The notes beneath the pieces are model-generated. The model had not been told where the DNA came from. It saw nothing but the letters and a program-made list of their open reading frames with translations, and did not search any database. Below are positions 17,047 to 25,341 of a stretch of DNA of 63,163 nt, piece after piece (positions within the stretch are counted from its first letter, which is position 1; each line of letters begins with the position of its first letter). Origin of the DNA: Limnohabitans sp. JirII-31 (GTDB taxonomy: Bacteria > Pseudomonadota > Gammaproteobacteria > Burkholderiales > Burkholderiaceae_C); the NCBI RefSeq assembly GCF_002778315.1, contig NZ_NESA01000016.1, positions 1 to 63,163 of the forward strand, in the 5' to 3' direction. A program made the translations under genes and the position numbers.

Positions 17047-17847
17047 TCACAAAGTGACCGCAGCGCTGCGGTTGTGCAAAAAGCGCAGTGCCGACAACAC
17101 GGTGAGCGCCGAGGTTTTGGGGTTGTCCGCCAAGGGCTTGCCGCGCAGGGTGAGATGCATTTCGCCAAAGGCGCCACGGGCCACAATTTCGTGGATGTTC
17201 TCGCTCACGCCAGGGTCGGCAATCAAGCACACTTGGGTCGCGTCCAGCCCCAAGCCCGCCAAGGACACGGTGGCCGCCACGTTGGCGTTTTTGGGGTACA
17301 GGCGTGCGGCTTCGCGCGCACTGGCTTGCAAGATGACAGCGGGTTCCGTCAAGGTGTCGAGGTTGACCACTTGCTCAGCGGGCGTTCCACGCCAACCGCT
17401 GGGCGGTTTGCGCCCGGTGTAGGTGACATCACTCAAGCCGCCCAGGCGAGCCGCCGCAATGGCGTCGATGCCGCCAATGGCACCCGACAGCAAATGCACC
17501 TGGGTTTGGCCTTGCTCGGCCGCTTGGGCCAGTTGCTCAGGCAAGCCCGCATCCGACAAAGCGCCCACCGACAGCACCGCGCATTCAATGCCGCGCGCCA
17601 GGGCGGGCACCACGTGCTGGGTCAGGGCCGAGTGCCCAGCGCACTCCAGCACCAAGCGGCTGCTGGCGGGCACCTGGTCACTGACCTGCACCGCGCTCCC
17701 CAACTCGGCTTGCAGCGCGGCCACACGCGCCGTCGACACCACGATGTGTGCGATGCGGGTGTGGGCCGAGCCACGCATGCGTTGAAAGATCGAACGACCA
17801 ATGGCACCAAAGCCAACCAGGGTCACTTCAAGCACCGCACGTGACAT
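17047..17847 (-). CDS. aspartate dehydrogenase-like oxidoreductase (NadX family)
   Basis: Protein of 266 residues in the L-aspartate dehydrogenase (NadX/DUF108) family. It has the Rossmann start [15 protein letters not shown], the [10 protein letters not shown] loop, a nucleotide-site histidine in [10 protein letters not shown] and the C-terminal [11 protein letters not shown] motif. Family members interconvert aspartate and iminoaspartate or oxaloacetate plus ammonia with NAD(P). No nadA or nadC is near, so NAD synthesis is unlikely here. It sits between a ThDP enzyme and an aldehyde dehydrogenase, the order I recall around P. aeruginosa PA3504-PA3506, where PA3505 was shown to act on aspartate. 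An unknown amino-acid or oxo-acid step is likely. Confidence 0.85.
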   Translation of the reverse strand: MSRAVLEVTLVGFGAIGRSIFQRMRGSAHTRIAHIVVSTARVAALQAELGSAVQVSDQVPASSRLVLECAGHSALTQHVVPALARGIECAVLSVGALSDAGLPEQLAQAAEQGQTQVHLLSGAIGGIDAIAAARLGGLSDVTYTGRKPPSGWRGTPAEQVVNLDTLTEPAVILQASAREAARLYPKNANVAATVSLAGLGLDATQVCLIADPGVSENIHEIVARGAFGEMHLTLRGKPLADNPKTSALTVLSALRFLHNRSAAVTL

Positions 17848-17850
17848 GGC

Positions 17851-19521
17851 TCAGTCCTTTTTCAAAATAGGGCCCGCGAACTTGACCGCAAAAGCGCCCC
17901 AGCGGTTCATGTCGACTTCGACCACCACCGTGCCTGGCGTGGCGAACGCTTGTTGCAGCACGGCTTGGGTTTGCGCAGGCTCCGACAAGGCCAGGTGCGT
18001 GACCTTCAGGCTGGCACAGAACTGGGCAAAGTCGGGCGTGTGCAAGTCGACATAGCAATGGCGGCTGCCATAGATGTCGTCTTGGATGTTTCGGATCACC
18101 CCGTAGCGGCTGTCGTTCATGAGCAGCACCACCAGGTTGGCTTTTTCTTGCACCGCACACGCCAACTCACCCACGTTGAGCATGAAGCCACCGTCACCCA
18201 CCAAGGCCACGGTTTTGCGGCCCAGCTGGTGTTCGGTATCGGCAATGGCCGTGCCAATGGCCATGGCCAGGCCTTGACCAATGCCCCCGCCCAGCGCGTG
18301 CACACCGGCACGGGGGTGGTCGAGCACCGGCGCACGGTTGCCCCACATGGTGTTGGACAAGGTGATGTCACGCACCCACCACAGGGCTTTGCCAGCGTGG
18401 GTGGCGACGGCGTTTTTCAAGGTGACGTAAGCGCCCAAGGTGGCGTCCACCAACCCGGCTGCTTCTTGGCGCGCTTGCTGCACGTCTTTGCGCAAGGCGG
18501 GGTCGACCTGCATGTGACCTTCGAGCAGATCGGCCAAGGCATGCAAGGTGTGCGATGCATCACCTTGCACAAAGTAGTCGCTGGTGTAGCCACGGTTATG
18601 GGCCAAGGCGTTGGCGTCAATGCGGTAGAGCTTGGCTGGCAGCTTGAGCTTGTAGCGCAGGGTTTCGTTGCTGCGCAAACGCGAGCCCACCACCAACATG
18701 GCGTCACAGCTTTGGTAGAGCGTCTCTGCCGGTTTTTGCAGGTTGTACGACCCCAAAGAGGCCGGGTGGTCTTCGGCCAAGATGCCGCGCCCTTGCACCG
18801 AGGTGACCACACCCCACCCCATCTTCACAAAGCGCTCCACCGCCGGGCCCGCGGCACGGGCACCGCCGCCCAGCCACAGCAGAGGACGCTTGGCCGAGCG
18901 CAAGCGGTCCGCCAAAGCCTGCACCTCAGACGCGGGGGGCACCACAGGGGGTACGGGCAAAGGCGTGACTTCAGACGGCAGGTCCATCAACAGGCCTTGC
19001 ACGTCGATGGGGATTTCAATGCTGACGGGTCCACACGGAGGGGTGAACGCGAGGCGCACGGCCTCACGCAGCGTGGCCAAAGCGGTTTCGGGGTTGCGAA
19101 TGCGAAACGCCGCTTTGCCCACGGCTTGCAGCATGGCCACTTGAGCCGGCGCTTCGTGGATGTAGCCCAGGTCACGGTCCAAGTAAGGCGACTCGATTTG
19201 ACCGGTCAGATGCAACAGCGGCGTGCCTGCGGTGAGCGCTTCAATCATGGCGCCTGCCGCATTGCCCGCACCCGTGCCGGTGCTGGTGACGCACACCCCC
19301 AAGGTGCCGGTGACACGGGCATAGGCGTCAGCCATGTTGCAGGCACCCGCTTCGCCGCGCGCCGACACAAAGCGAATTTTTTGCCGACGGTGCAAGGCAT
19401 CCAAGATCGGCATGTTGTGAATCGAGATCACACCAAAGGCGGCCTTGACGCCGCACTGCTCTAAAAATCGGGTGGCCAGTTCGCCAACGGTGATCTGTGG
19501 TGTCGGAGTGGGTGTGGTCAT
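17851..19521 (-). CDS. thiamine-diphosphate enzyme of the acetolactate synthase / decarboxylase group
   Basis: ThDP-dependent enzyme of 556 residues with the three usual domains. The catalytic glutamate is E57 in ARGEAGACNMADAYAR. The ThDP/Mg motif begins GDGGFMLN near residue 441 and ends at LMNDSRYG, with N-D in place of the common N-N. Family members decarboxylate 2-oxo acids or join the resulting carbanion to an acceptor. Neighbours (aldehyde dehydrogenase, aspartate dehydrogenase-like protein) fit a decarboxylase that makes an aldehyde from a 2-oxo acid. It overlaps the iclR stop by four bases. True acetolactate synthase is unlikely without ilvN. Confidence 0.85.
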   Translation of the reverse strand: MTTPTPTPQITVGELATRFLEQCGVKAAFGVISIHNMPILDALHRRQKIRFVSARGEAGACNMADAYARVTGTLGVCVTSTGTGAGNAAGAMIEALTAGTPLLHLTGQIESPYLDRDLGYIHEAPAQVAMLQAVGKAAFRIRNPETALATLREAVRLAFTPPCGPVSIEIPIDVQGLLMDLPSEVTPLPVPPVVPPASEVQALADRLRSAKRPLLWLGGGARAAGPAVERFVKMGWGVVTSVQGRGILAEDHPASLGSYNLQKPAETLYQSCDAMLVVGSRLRSNETLRYKLKLPAKLYRIDANALAHNRGYTSDYFVQGDASHTLHALADLLEGHMQVDPALRKDVQQARQEAAGLVDATLGAYVTLKNAVATHAGKALWWVRDITLSNTMWGNRAPVLDHPRAGVHALGGGIGQGLAMAIGTAIADTEHQLGRKTVALVGDGGFMLNVGELACAVQEKANLVVLLMNDSRYGVIRNIQDDIYGSRHCYVDLHTPDFAQFCASLKVTHLALSEPAQTQAVLQQAFATPGTVVVEVDMNRWGAFAVKFAGPILKKD

Positions 19522-20312
19522 GTCGAACTTGGTTTTTGAAAGTGGCTGATGCGCTCGGTCAATTGAGCTGCGGCAGATTGAACGTGGGACAGCAAGACCT
19601 TGGCAAGCTCCGGGTCCACCTGTTGGGCCGGCACGGTGATGCTGATGGCGGCCACCACGTGGTGCTGGTCGTTGAACACCGGCGCCGCGATGGTGGAGAT
19701 GCCGGTCTCGAACCCGCCCTGGCTCAAGCCATAGCCATTGGCGCGGTCTTTGTCGATCAAGGTTTTGAGCTGCGCCAAAGTGGTGGGCGTTTTGTCGGTG
19801 TACTTGGGAAGCGGTGTTTCGGGATAGAGTTTTTTCAGGGCGGCCATGTCGAGGTCCGACAACAGCAAACGCCCGAGCACCGTGGCGTGAGCGGGCAAAC
19901 GCGCACCCACTTGGATGGAGTGGAACAAGGCACTGCGCCCTGCCGCCTTCACCACAAACACCACATCGCGGCTATCGCGCACCACCAAGTGCGCCGAATA
20001 ACCCGAGGTATCACGCAGTTGTTCGATGACAGGACGACCGTATTCAGTGAGCTCCATCGAGGCCAAAAACTCAAAGCCCAGGCGCAACACACCGATGCTG
20101 AGTTTGTAGCTGGTGGAGTCGCCCACACGCTCGACAAAACCCGAACGTTCCAGGGTGTGCAAGATGCGAAACACCGACGCACGGGGCAGGCCCATGCTGC
20201 GGGCCAAATCGGCCCCCGTCAGGGTTGGCGTGGTGCGGTTGAACTGCCCCAGCAGTTCCAAACCACGTTGCAGCGCAGGCACCAAATATTTGTCGTCAGA
20301 GGTGGCGGTCAT
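19518..20312 (-). CDS. IclR-family transcriptional regulator
   Basis: IclR regulator of 264 residues: N-terminal winged helix (LTGADLARSMGLPRASVFRI at about 37-56) and a C-terminal effector domain containing VVKAAGRSALFHSIQVG and GGFETGISTIAAPV. Both its ends overlap neighbouring genes by four bases, so it is made inside the operon it probably controls. Two similar 18-bp dyads, at 25254 and 8628, are candidate binding sites. The effector domain is expected to bind an aromatic or other small acid of the pathway. Confidence 0.92.
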   Translation of the reverse strand: MTATSDDKYLVPALQRGLELLGQFNRTTPTLTGADLARSMGLPRASVFRILHTLERSGFVERVGDSTSYKLSIGVLRLGFEFLASMELTEYGRPVIEQLRDTSGYSAHLVVRDSRDVVFVVKAAGRSALFHSIQVGARLPAHATVLGRLLLSDLDMAALKKLYPETPLPKYTDKTPTTLAQLKTLIDKDRANGYGLSQGGFETGISTIAAPVFNDQHHVVAAISITVPAQQVDPELAKVLLSHVQSAAAQLTERISHFQKPSST

Positions 20313-21196
20313 GAGGTCTGCTTTGCGGTGAGGCCGAGCAAGGCGTTGACAACATCGGCGCCTTCGAGCGCACAGGCGTGCCCCACATCGCCCAAGTCGT
20401 GCCAGGGTAGCCCTAAGCGCGCAGCCAAGGCTTGGCAGCCGGCCATGGGCGTGATGCCATCGGCACGACCGCTGGCGATGGTCAAAGGGGCGGTGCCATG
20501 CTGCAAATCGGTGGCGACATCGCCCTGCGACAGCATGTGGGTGGCCTGGGTGTACCCGGCGGGATGCACCTGGGCCATGATGTGTTGCACAAAGGACAAT
20601 TGTTCAGGGCTGGCTTGGGGCGACAACATGGCCACTGCACGTTTGCTGGCCATGCCTTGGGGCCCCAAGGTATGCAGGGCGCGCAAGCGGTCATCGCGTT
20701 TTTGTGCGCGCAATGCAGCATCGGCCAAACCATAGCCTTGTGCGGGCGCCAACAACACCAAGCGCGACACGCGCGCGGGCTGCGCGGCGGTTGCGCTGGC
20801 CGCCATCAAAGCGCCCAAAGAGTGGCCCACCAAGGTGATGGGATGGGTGACACCCAAAGCGTCCAACCAGGCCCAGACGCGCGCCGCGTAGTCGCTCGGC
20901 AAAGGCTCTGTGGGGCCGACAGGTGTGGAGGCGCCGTAACCAGGGGCTTCCCAGGCCAACACACCAACGGGTGGGTTCGCAGACTGGGCAGCCGAGTCAT
21001 GAGGCAACGACTTCGTCGCTGCGTCGAGCTGCATCAACCAACTGCCAGAGCCCGAGCCAATGCCGTGTAGAAACACGTGCGTGGTCTGAGGCAATGGCAC
21101 ACCGGCGTGGCGGTATTGCACCGTGCCCAAGGCGGTGTCGACCTGTTGCAAGGCATGGGCTTGCAAACGATGCTGGAGATCGGTGGCGGCAGTCAT
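20309..21196 (-). CDS. alpha/beta-fold hydrolase
   Basis: Alpha/beta hydrolase of 295 residues. The oxyanion segment is LHGIGSGSGSW, the nucleophile elbow GHSLGALMAA and the C-terminal histidine lies in DVGHACALEG. The ATG at 21196 is taken over an upstream frame extension because it gives the family N-terminus and sits 11 bases after the cupin stop. In a pathway with an extradiol dioxygenase, a meta-cleavage-product C-C hydrolase is one option; an ester or lactone hydrolase is another. It overlaps iclR by four bases. Confidence 0.85.
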   Translation of the reverse strand: MTAATDLQHRLQAHALQQVDTALGTVQYRHAGVPLPQTTHVFLHGIGSGSGSWLMQLDAATKSLPHDSAAQSANPPVGVLAWEAPGYGASTPVGPTEPLPSDYAARVWAWLDALGVTHPITLVGHSLGALMAASATAAQPARVSRLVLLAPAQGYGLADAALRAQKRDDRLRALHTLGPQGMASKRAVAMLSPQASPEQLSFVQHIMAQVHPAGYTQATHMLSQGDVATDLQHGTAPLTIASGRADGITPMAGCQALAARLGLPWHDLGDVGHACALEGADVVNALLGLTAKQTS

Positions 21197-21207
21197 AGGT
21201 CCGCGTT

Positions 21208-21801
21208 TCAGCGCTTGACTTTGGACAGCGGGTGCTCGGGCGGGTAGGTGGGCGTGATGGGCTTGGGGGTGCCCAACATCACGCACATGAGTGCGTCTTC
21301 GTCGGTGATGTTGACTTCTTCGCGGTACACACCAGGTGGCACAGAAATCAAGTCACGCTCGTGCAGGATGGATTCCCAGCGCTGGCCGTCTTTTTCGCAC
21401 ACGATCTTCATCTTGCCGCGCAGCACAAAGAACACCTCTTCCACGTCGTAGTGGATGTGTGAAGGGCCAATGCCACCGGCGGGGATGACCATGGTGGAGA
21501 AGGTGAAGTGGGCCGAGGGCACGGTGTTGTTGTCGCTGGCCACGCCGGTGGCGCCGGTGCCCATGTAGCGCATTTGCGCACGGCGGTAACGGGGGTCGAC
21601 TTTGGCCTGGAATGCCAAAGCGTCCCAGTCATAGCGGCGGGTGGCAAAGCGCGCCACACGCGACTCCAGCCAAGCACCCAAGTCTTGGCCGCTGGCTTGC
21701 ATCATGCTGTGTTGGATGTCGGCTTCAGGTGGAATATTGGCATCCATCAAACCGCGTTCGTTGAACACGGGTTGGTTGGCAGCTGCTTGGGTGGTGGTCA
21801 T
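21208..21801 (-). CDS. cupin-domain protein
   Basis: Cupin protein of 197 residues. Motif 1 is GPSHIHYDVEEVFFVLRG with H115, H117 and an acidic ligand at E121/E122. Motif 2, VPPGVYREEVN, has R160 where the fourth metal ligand is normally histidine, so metal binding may be reduced or altered. About 90 residues precede the cupin core (MQASGQDLGAWLESRVARF and RYDWDALAFQAK parts), more than in simple small cupins. It lies 22 bases after an SDR gene in the operon. Dioxygenase, isomerase or ligand-binding functions are all possible. Confidence 0.82.
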   Translation of the reverse strand: MTTTQAAANQPVFNERGLMDANIPPEADIQHSMMQASGQDLGAWLESRVARFATRRYDWDALAFQAKVDPRYRRAQMRYMGTGATGVASDNNTVPSAHFTFSTMVIPAGGIGPSHIHYDVEEVFFVLRGKMKIVCEKDGQRWESILHERDLISVPPGVYREEVNITDEDALMCVMLGTPKPITPTYPPEHPLSKVKR

Positions 21802-21823
21802 GGGGATCTCCTTGAGGACAGGT

Positions 21824-22585
21824 TTAATTCATCACAAAGCCGCCATTGACGGGTAAGACTTGGCCCGTCACATAGCCGCTGCTGCGGGATAACAAAAACA
21901 ACACGGTGGCGGTCACGTCGTCGGGCACTTGGGCGCGTTCAATGGCGCGGCCTTGGGCGTAGTACTGGTGGCGGGCTTCGGGCACGTACTCGGTGGCTTC
22001 CACCAAGGTCAAACCGGGCGCCACCGCGTTGACGGTGATGCCTTGGGGACCCAGCTCGCGCGCCATGGAGCGCGTCATGGCCATCACCGCACCTTTGCTC
22101 GACACATAGGCCATCAGGCGCGGGGCACCCCACAAGGCGGTGTCGGACGCGAGGTTGACCACACGGCCCGTGCCGCTGGCGGCCAGATGCGGCGTGGCCG
22201 CCACGGTGGCCAACCAGGGTCCGCGCACATTGACAGCCATCACCTGGTCCCAGGTGTCGACGCTCAACTCGTCCATGTTTTTGCCACCCGAGTTGGTGAT
22301 GGCGGCGTTGTTGACCAAGCCGTCCAAGCCCCCCCAATGGGCAGCGGCGGCGTTGACACCCGCCTTCACGGCAGCGGGGTCGGACATGTCCATGGGCAGG
22401 TAGTGGGTGACGTCGCCCAGCTCGGCGGCCAGGGCGCGGCCGCGCTCGTGCAGCACATCGCTGATGACCACACGGGCACCGGCAAGTACCAAGGCGCGCA
22501 CAAAGGCCTCGCCCAAACCACGGGCACCGCCCGTGACCAACACGCGACGGCCCGTGAGCGAAATTTCTGAAGCTTGGGTGCTCAT
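21824..22585 (-). CDS. short-chain dehydrogenase/reductase
   Basis: Classical SDR of 253 residues. Features: cofactor loop GGARGLGEAF, NNAAITNSGG, serine region NLASDTALWG and the catalytic YVSSKGAVMAMTR. The C-terminus TGQVLPVNGGFVMN is normal. It overlaps the upstream permease gene end by four bases. With the Rieske oxygenase unit in view it could be a dihydrodiol or alcohol dehydrogenase of the pathway, but the family is too broad to fix the substrate. Confidence 0.9.
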   Translation of the reverse strand: MSTQASEISLTGRRVLVTGGARGLGEAFVRALVLAGARVVISDVLHERGRALAAELGDVTHYLPMDMSDPAAVKAGVNAAAAHWGGLDGLVNNAAITNSGGKNMDELSVDTWDQVMAVNVRGPWLATVAATPHLAASGTGRVVNLASDTALWGAPRLMAYVSSKGAVMAMTRSMARELGPQGITVNAVAPGLTLVEATEYVPEARHQYYAQGRAIERAQVPDDVTATVLFLLSRSSGYVTGQVLPVNGGFVMN

Positions 22586-23367
22586 GCGGTGCGTCTTTCT
22601 GCGCTGGGCAAGTAGTGCAACACGCGCCGCTCGGTCAACACCACGGCGTAGTACGCCACGATGCCAATGACGGTGAGCGCACCAATGATGACGAACACAC
22701 CGGCGGTGTTGCCCTGGCCTTCAAAGAAGACCAACAAGTAACCCAATCCCATGTTGCCGCCCACCAGTTCACCCACGACCACACCAATGACGGCCAAGGT
22801 GCTGGCAATGCGCAAGCCTGAGAACAACGCGGGCATGGTGGTGGGGTACTCGACCATGCGAAACACCTGCAAGCGGGTGGCGGAGAAGGAACGTGCCAGG
22901 TTGATCATGTCGTAGTCCATGGTGCGCATGGCCGACAAGACGTTGATGAGCACGGGGAAAAACACAATCAACACCGCCACCAAAATTTTGGGGTACATGG
23001 TGTAGCCCAGCCACATCACAAACAAGGGCGCAAAGGCCACCTTGGGTGCAATTTGCAAGGCCAGCAGATACGGTGACAACACGGCCTCCACACGCGGCGA
23101 CAGGCCCAAGGCATAGCCAATCAAAGCCCCCATGAGCGAGCCCAACACAAAGCCAATCACCACTTCTGCGGCCGTGATGCCGGTATGCCACAGCAACTCT
23201 TCCGCCCCCCAAATGCGCACGGCCTCGGTACACACGGCGCTGAAACGAGGCAGCACAAATTCAGGAACGCCCAACCAACCAGGCCCCCACTCCCAGGCTG
23301 CAAGGAATAAGACCAACACAGCCAGGCTCAGGCTGGTGGTGACAAGACGGTCGCGTTGGGCGCTCAT
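22582..23367 (-). CDS. ABC transporter permease (taurine/nitrate/NMT1 type)
   Basis: Inner-membrane permease of 261 residues with about six hydrophobic segments, beginning LVTTSLSLAVLVLFLAAW. The coupling-helix EAA region reads DMINLARSFSATRLQVFRMV..PTTMPALFSGLRIAS. This is the SsuC/TauC/ThiX-like class. It follows the binding-protein gene by six bases and completes an importer with that protein and the ATPase at 24425. Imported solutes of the class are small organic acids, sulfonates or pyrimidine-like compounds. Confidence 0.92.
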   Translation of the reverse strand: MSAQRDRLVTTSLSLAVLVLFLAAWEWGPGWLGVPEFVLPRFSAVCTEAVRIWGAEELLWHTGITAAEVVIGFVLGSLMGALIGYALGLSPRVEAVLSPYLLALQIAPKVAFAPLFVMWLGYTMYPKILVAVLIVFFPVLINVLSAMRTMDYDMINLARSFSATRLQVFRMVEYPTTMPALFSGLRIASTLAVIGVVVGELVGGNMGLGYLLVFFEGQGNTAGVFVIIGALTVIGIVAYYAVVLTERRVLHYLPSAERRTA

Positions 23368-23373
23368 GAAGGT

Positions 23374-24378
23374 TTACTTTCCAGAAACGAACTGGTTGGT
23401 GTAGAGGTCTTTCAACGGTGCGGCTTTGGTGACCACGCCGTTGTCGACATAAAACTTTTGCAACTCACCCAAACGTGTTTCGTCCATTTGGCCAGGGACT
23501 TTTTGTTTGGCGTACACGTATTGGTTGTACATCTCGAAGGCTTTCAGGATGGAAGCCTCTTTGCCTTTGTGCGCAGGCACGTGAGCCACGTAGACCGCCG
23601 TGGCGGCCTTGGGATCGGCCATGATGTCTTTCATGCCCTTGATCGTGGCGCGTACCAATTTTTGAATCAGCTGCGGGTTCTTTTGAATCGTCTCGTCAGA
23701 CGCCAAGATGGCTTGCGCCATGCTCTTGAAATACACATCGGCGGGCAAGATGTCGACTTGGGCACCGGCCTCCATGGCGCTCACGGTCCAGTCCGGCACA
23801 CCGGCCATGCCGACCGCTTTTTTGGCTGCGAACTGTTGCCACACACCGGCAGGGCCAGCGGCCTGGATGTTCACATCGTTCTTGGTCAACCCCACTTTGC
23901 TGAGCATGCCCAGCAGCGCGTAGTAGGTGGTGTCGGTATAGGCCAGCACGGTGACGGTTTTGCCTTTGAGCTCACGTGGGCTTTCAATTTTTTCGTCTTT
24001 GTGCGTGACCAGCTGCGTGAGTGAGCCCGCGCCCAACACGGCCACGGCTTTGACCGGAATGCCTTGTGCACGCGCAATGATGGGGGTGTCGCCGATGGCA
24101 CCACCAATCACGGCGTTGCCAGCACCGACTTGCTTGGCCACGTCCACACCACCCCGGCCCGTGACGAATTTCACATCCAGGCCCTCAGCAGCGTAATAGC
24201 CCTTGGCTTGCGCAATCATCCAGGGACCAAAGGCAGGCAAGGTGCTGGGGGCTGGCAAGAGGTAGGTGATTTCTTGCATGGCTTGGGCTTTGGCCAGCAT
24301 GGGCAAAGCCAAGGCAGCCGAGGCCGCCAGCGCCAAGGCAAGGCGACGACTCTTCAAAGTGGTGACAGTACGGCTCAT
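23374..24378 (-). CDS. ABC transporter substrate-binding protein (NMT1/THI5-like)
   Basis: Periplasmic binding protein of 334 residues. A signal peptide with two arginines (TLKSRRLALALAASAALA) is cut near AKAQA. The mature part starts QEITYLLPAPSTLPAFGPWM and contains GLDVKFVTGRGGVDVAKQVGAG, characteristic of NMT1-like proteins. It captures the transported solute for the permease encoded next. A 46-base gap separates it from the ATPase gene. Ligand unknown; the operon suggests the substrate of the ThDP / aldehyde dehydrogenase pathway. Confidence 0.92.
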   Translation of the reverse strand: MSRTVTTLKSRRLALALAASAALALPMLAKAQAMQEITYLLPAPSTLPAFGPWMIAQAKGYYAAEGLDVKFVTGRGGVDVAKQVGAGNAVIGGAIGDTPIIARAQGIPVKAVAVLGAGSLTQLVTHKDEKIESPRELKGKTVTVLAYTDTTYYALLGMLSKVGLTKNDVNIQAAGPAGVWQQFAAKKAVGMAGVPDWTVSAMEAGAQVDILPADVYFKSMAQAILASDETIQKNPQLIQKLVRATIKGMKDIMADPKAATAVYVAHVPAHKGKEASILKAFEMYNQYVYAKQKVPGQMDETRLGELQKFYVDNGVVTKAAPLKDLYTNQFVSGK

Positions 24379-24424
24379 GCAAGAACTCCTAAAGGTTGGG
24401 TGAAGAAGCGTTTAAAAAAATGAC

Positions 24425-25228
24425 TCAATGAACTTCGGTGTTGGCATCAAGTTTGAGCAAGTCCATGAGCATGGCCACGTAATGCCCCACACGGTCGTCT
24501 TTGCGACGCTGCATGGGGTTGTCACGCCCTGGAATGTCTACCTTGATTTGCTCGACGATGGTGCCGGGGCGCTCGCTCATGACCAAGATACGGTCAGACA
24601 AAGCCACCGCTTCGGCCAAGTCATGGGTGATGAACAACACTGTTTTGCCTTGCTGCGACACGGTGCGCGCCAAGTCTTGTTGCAAGATCATTTTGGTTTG
24701 CGCGTCGAGTGCCGAAAACGGCTCGTCCATCAACAGCACCAGTGGGTCTACCGCCAAAGTGCGGGCCATGGCCGCGCGTTGACGCATGCCCCCCGACAGC
24801 TGATGCGGGTAGTGACCGCCAAACCCTGTGAGGTGGCACTGCGCCAGCAACTGGGCCGACACCTCATGGCGCTGCGCCGCATCCACGCCTCGTAGCTCCA
24901 AACCAAATTCAATGTTTTGCGCAATCGTGCGCCAAGGCATGAGCAAGTCTTTTTGGAGCATGAAAGCGACATGCTTGTTGGGACCATTGACCACTTCGCC
25001 AGCCACTTTGACAATGCCCGCACTGGGTTTGGCCAGGCCTGAGCCCATGTTGAGCAAGGTGCTCTTGCCGCAGCCCGAAGGACCGATGATGGAGACCACT
25101 TCGCCGGGTGCGACGGCAAACGTCACATCGCGTGCGGCCAAGACCTCGGAAGGCGTGCCAGGCACGCCAAAGCGCTTGTCCACACCGATGAATTCAATGG
25201 CCGATGTAAGGGCCTGTGCATCGCGCAT
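24425..25228 (-). CDS. ABC transporter ATP-binding protein
   Basis: ABC ATPase of 267 residues, first gene of the 13-gene operon. Walker A is GPSGCGKST, the signature LSGGMRQRAAMARTLA, and Walker B VLLMDEPFSALD, with the H-loop FITHDLAEA. The ATG at 25228 is preceded by GGAGAT at six bases; upstream in-frame starts lack this and would run into the regulatory dyad. It energises import with the permease at 22582 and the binding protein at 23374. Type matches SsuB/TauB-like subunits. Confidence 0.94.
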   Translation of the reverse strand: MRDAQALTSAIEFIGVDKRFGVPGTPSEVLAARDVTFAVAPGEVVSIIGPSGCGKSTLLNMGSGLAKPSAGIVKVAGEVVNGPNKHVAFMLQKDLLMPWRTIAQNIEFGLELRGVDAAQRHEVSAQLLAQCHLTGFGGHYPHQLSGGMRQRAAMARTLAVDPLVLLMDEPFSALDAQTKMILQQDLARTVSQQGKTVLFITHDLAEAVALSDRILVMSERPGTIVEQIKVDIPGRDNPMQRRKDDRVGHYVAMLMDLLKLDANTEVH

Positions 25229-25253
25229 ACGGATCTCCTGTATTCGCTGAATT

Positions 25254-25288
25254 TGTTTCTTCAATGAAACACTGATTCATTAAAGAAA
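25254..25288. promoter_or_regulatory. candidate IclR-type operator region of the 13-gene operon
   Basis: Two overlapping symmetries lie 25-60 bases upstream of the ATPase start. The first is an 18-bp dyad, TGTTTCTTCAATGAAACA (25254-25271), with perfect six-base arms. The second pairs TTTCTTCAATGAA (25256-25268) with TTCATTAAAGAAA (25276-25288), 12 of 13 positions complementary, seven bases apart. So two half-overlapping sites may bind two dimers. The first dyad resembles the one at 8628-8645. The iclR gene inside the operon is the natural candidate to bind. Confidence 0.6.
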
Positions 25289-25341
25289 TATTATTGACCC
25301 CACACTGAGTAGCGTCAAGAATGGCCCGCAGTTTTTGAAGG

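Noticed and set aside
17047..17847. NadX for de novo NAD synthesis
   Set aside because: No nadA or nadC nearby; the gene is locked inside a catabolic operon.
17851..19521. Biosynthetic acetolactate synthase (ilvB)
   Set aside because: No regulatory subunit or ilvC beside it, and the operon is catabolic.
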